Positions 61,715 through 64,000 of a stretch of 64,000 bases of DNA are shown here, in pieces. The notes beneath the pieces were generated by a model. That model ran no database searches, had not been told where the DNA came from, and saw only the letters and a list, made by a program, of their open reading frames with translations. The stretch comes from Mariniflexile sp044335535 (lineage in GTDB: Bacteria > Bacteroidota > Bacteroidia > Flavobacteriales > Flavobacteriaceae). The stretch lies in contig NZ_JBIQVZ010000005.1 in the NCBI RefSeq assembly GCF_044335535.1, forward strand, positions 271,954 through 335,953. The letters are read 5' to 3'. Both the position numbers and the translations under genes were made by a program. The number at the start of each line of letters is the position of its first letter. Position 1 is the first letter of the stretch.

Positions 61715-63697
61715 ATGACTTTATATTTAGGTTTTAAAGCAATAAAGAACTATCATTTAAAAATAAACTTGGTTTTGGTGTTTTTTTTAATACTACAATG
61801 CAGCCAACTTTTTGCTCAAGACAAACCCAAAAGGTCTAATCGATTAGGTAGAGAGTTAGGTTTAGTACAACCTAAGGACTCACTTGCAAAAGATAAGCTC
61901 CCTAAAATAAAAGATTACTTAATTATCTCGCATGTTAACGATACAACCTATGTAGATACAACGTTGTCCATTAAAAAAGAGTATAAATTTAATTACTTAA
62001 GAAAAGATAATTTTGGATTGATGCCCTTCTCAAATATGGGACAAACCTATAACAGTCTTACCTATAACTTTCAAAACACTAGTTTAATGCCAGGTTTTGG
62101 TGCGCAAGCAAAGCATTTTTTCTATATGGAAGTTGAAGATATTAACTATTATCGTGTACCAACACCCTTTACCGAACTGTTTTTTAAAACTGCTTTCGAG
62201 CAAGGCCAACAAACAGATGCATTTTTTACCGTAAACACATCGCCGCAATTCAATTTTTCAATAGCATATAAAGGATTACGTTCTTTGGGTAAATACCAAC
62301 ACATATTAACGAGCAGTGGTAATTTTAGGTTTACGTCAAACTATAAATCCAAAAATAATAGATACCATGCAAAAGGACATATTGTAACGCAAGATTTATT
62401 GAATCAAGAAAACGGTGGTTTACGAGATGATAATGTGGAGTATTTTGAAACCGGTGATCCCGAATTTTTAGACCGTTCTATCCTTGAGGTTAATTTTGAA
62501 AACGCTGAGAGCATGTTGAGAGCAAAACGTTTTTATTTAGATCATACCTATCATATAATAAGGAAAAGAGATTCATTATCTAAGAATAAACTTAGTATAG
62601 GACATATCATAGCTTTTGAAGATAAATACTATCAATACGATCAAACAAAGGCAGATACTACTTATTTTAGAAGTTCATTTAAAAGTATTATAAAAGATCG
62701 AGCAACGCTCGAAAATTTTTACAATCAATTTCAATTAAATTATAGTAACAATATAATAGGTGATTTACAATTCAATGTAAGCAACAACAATTATAATTAT
62801 GGTTACAATAAGCTGGTAGTATTGAATGGGAGCACTATAACAAATAGATTAAAAGGCGATATCTTTTCAACAGGCGGGAAATACCGCAAGCAATACAAAG
62901 GTTTTGAGCTAAACGGAGAATTTGGTATAAATATATCTGGAGATTTCGAAGGTAACTTTTTAAAAGGAACAGCAACGTTCAAATTAAATAATGATATAGC
63001 AGCATCCGCATCATTAAATCACAGTTCAAAAGCACCAAATTACAATACCTTACTATACCAAAGTGATTACTTAGCATATAACTGGCGAAATAATTTTAAT
63101 AATATCGAAACCCAGCAACTGGCATTTAACTTAAAATATAAAAACTTAGCCAATATAACGGTCGACCTCAATACTATAAACGATTATGTTTATTTTAAAA
63201 AAGATGAAACATCACAACAAGTAAAACCATTTCAAAACAATACGACCATTACCTATTTAAGAGCTAAATTCGAGAATGAAATAAAAGTAGGCAAGTTTGC
63301 CTTAAACAACACCGTGTTGTATCAAAACATGCAAGACAGCAACAGCGTTTTAAATGTACCGCAACTCACAACACGAAACACCTTATACTTTTCAAGTCAC
63401 GTATTCAAAAAAGCCATGTACCTGCAAACGGGTATAACCTTGAATTACTTTACAAAGTATTATATGAATGCATACAATCCATTATTGGCAGAATTTTATG
63501 TGCAAACCGATCGTGAATTTGGGAACTTCCCAAGGTTGGATTTCTTTTTAAATGCAAAAATACGTCAAACTAGGCTGTATTTAAAAGCAGAACATTTCAA
63601 TTCATCGTTCACAGGATACGATTATTATTCAGCACCCAACAATCCATATCGCGACTTTACAGTGCGTTTTGGTCTCGTTTGGAATTTCTTTTTATAA
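61715..63697 (+). CDS. Putative porin family outer-membrane protein
   Basis: The 660-residue protein has a signal peptide (FLILQCSQLFAQ). The early segment (SNRLGRELGLVQPKD, IISHVNDTTYVDTTL, FGLMPFSNMGQTYNSL) and a long series of beta strands ending DFTVRFGLVWNFFL, with a C-terminal aromatic strand, mark the 'putative porin' family of Bacteroidota, possibly 16-18 strands. It probably forms a passive channel in the outer membrane; the substrate is unknown. It is followed by a GC-rich repeat-like region. Confidence 0.88.
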   Translation: MTLYLGFKAIKNYHLKINLVLVFFLILQCSQLFAQDKPKRSNRLGRELGLVQPKDSLAKDKLPKIKDYLIISHVNDTTYVDTTLSIKKEYKFNYLRKDNFGLMPFSNMGQTYNSLTYNFQNTSLMPGFGAQAKHFFYMEVEDINYYRVPTPFTELFFKTAFEQGQQTDAFFTVNTSPQFNFSIAYKGLRSLGKYQHILTSSGNFRFTSNYKSKNNRYHAKGHIVTQDLLNQENGGLRDDNVEYFETGDPEFLDRSILEVNFENAESMLRAKRFYLDHTYHIIRKRDSLSKNKLSIGHIIAFEDKYYQYDQTKADTTYFRSSFKSIIKDRATLENFYNQFQLNYSNNIIGDLQFNVSNNNYNYGYNKLVVLNGSTITNRLKGDIFSTGGKYRKQYKGFELNGEFGINISGDFEGNFLKGTATFKLNNDIAASASLNHSSKAPNYNTLLYQSDYLAYNWRNNFNNIETQQLAFNLKYKNLANITVDLNTINDYVYFKKDETSQQVKPFQNNTTITYLRAKFENEIKVGKFALNNTVLYQNMQDSNSVLNVPQLTTRNTLYFSSHVFKKAMYLQTGITLNYFTKYYMNAYNPLLAEFYVQTDREFGNFPRLDFFLNAKIRQTRLYLKAEHFNSSFTGYDYYSAPNNPYRDFTVRFGLVWNFFL

Positions 63698-64000
63698 AAT
63701 TTTTTTGGCGTTCCCTATCGGGTCTGGCTTTCCGCTGCAAGTCCTCGCGGTGCCCCGCTGTGGGCTTTCCACTGCCATCCCTAACGCTCCCACCCACCAG
63801 GTCCCCATATATAGTATAGTCAACATTCCATTTTAGCAAAGTATATTTATATACAGTACAAACCAAACCCATCCCAAGAGCACATTCTTCGCCCGAAAAC
63901 GGACGATCCCCATCCAGTTCCCGAGCCCAATCCACCCAAAACGGCTCCGCAAAGCCTACCGCAAAAGCCCGAAACCCCCACCGATGGAAAAAACCCAAAA
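63698..64000. other. GC-rich, repeat-like tail region
   Basis: The composition changes abruptly: 63721-63780 is about 67% GC. 63707-63787 begins GGCGTT and ends AACGC and has two GCTTTCC blocks (at about 63726 and 63763), an arrangement I know as a frequent dispersed repeat in Flavobacteriaceae. No plausible gene is seen; open frames here are by-products of composition. Confidence 0.5.

Noticed and set aside
63657..63998. 113-codon frame in the GC-rich tail
   Set aside because: It has no motif, covers the end of the porin gene, and GC-rich DNA produces long open frames by chance.

Overview
The window looks like chromosome from a marine member of the Flavobacteriaceae (Bacteroidota). The DNA is AT-rich, promoters resemble the Bacteroidetes -7 box TAnnTTTG, and there is little Shine-Dalgarno signal. 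It carries type IX secretion (T9SS) sorting domains, GSCFA, GxxExxY and TPM/LemA proteins, a putative-porin family protein, and a LysRS with a C-terminal extension. A formylglycine-generating enzyme beside a GH2 glycosidase suggests use of sulfated algal polysaccharide.

Layout. 1-183 is the tail of a sodium:solute symporter, noticeably richer in GC than the rest. 305-5782 is a small genomic island bounded by direct repeats built from a tRNA-Met(CAT) 3' end plus its terminator. It holds a two-gene restriction-like module (an Eco57I/TaqI-type adenine methylase and a separate PD-(D/E)XK protein) and a tyrosine integrase wrecked by frameshifts. 5914-9544 is the FGE/GH2 pair, followed by dsbD. 12.0-15.7 kb holds housekeeping genes (FKBP isomerase, era, der). 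15.8-20.3 kb on the minus strand holds a T9SS propeller protein, a TPM/TPM/LemA operon and a MerR/M23 pair. alaS follows, then a locally duplicated GxxExxY locus, GSCFA, a membrane AraC-type regulator and, divergent from it, a four-gene surface-protein cluster (27.7-34.4 kb). 34.4-35.6 kb is non-coding but highly structured: two tandem RNA-like hairpin/terminator units, two more terminators, and a promoter-like block shared with the surface cluster. 35.6-64 kb is mostly single genes or short operons: enoyl-CoA hydratase, aromatic amino acid hydroxylase, a PLP deaminase, glucosaminidase and hemL run, a hybrid histidine kinase, lysS, lipB, a carboxyethylornithine-synthase-like dehydrogenase with a methyltransferase, ndpA-like, rnhB and a putative porin.

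Signals beyond genes. (1) Dispersed imperfect palindromes of about 160-210 bp with terminal inverted repeats (families A and B) and a shared central CATAGC/GCTATG stem. (2) Degenerate heptamer arrays with a CAGT-like core at four intergenic or gene-edge sites. (3) A tandem pair of probable small RNAs with a compensatory base change. (4) Two or three generations of a GxxExxY gene, one reduced to an in-frame 39-codon relic. The strongest candidates for something undescribed are the island's split methylase/nuclease module and the tandem RNA locus next to the surface-protein cluster.
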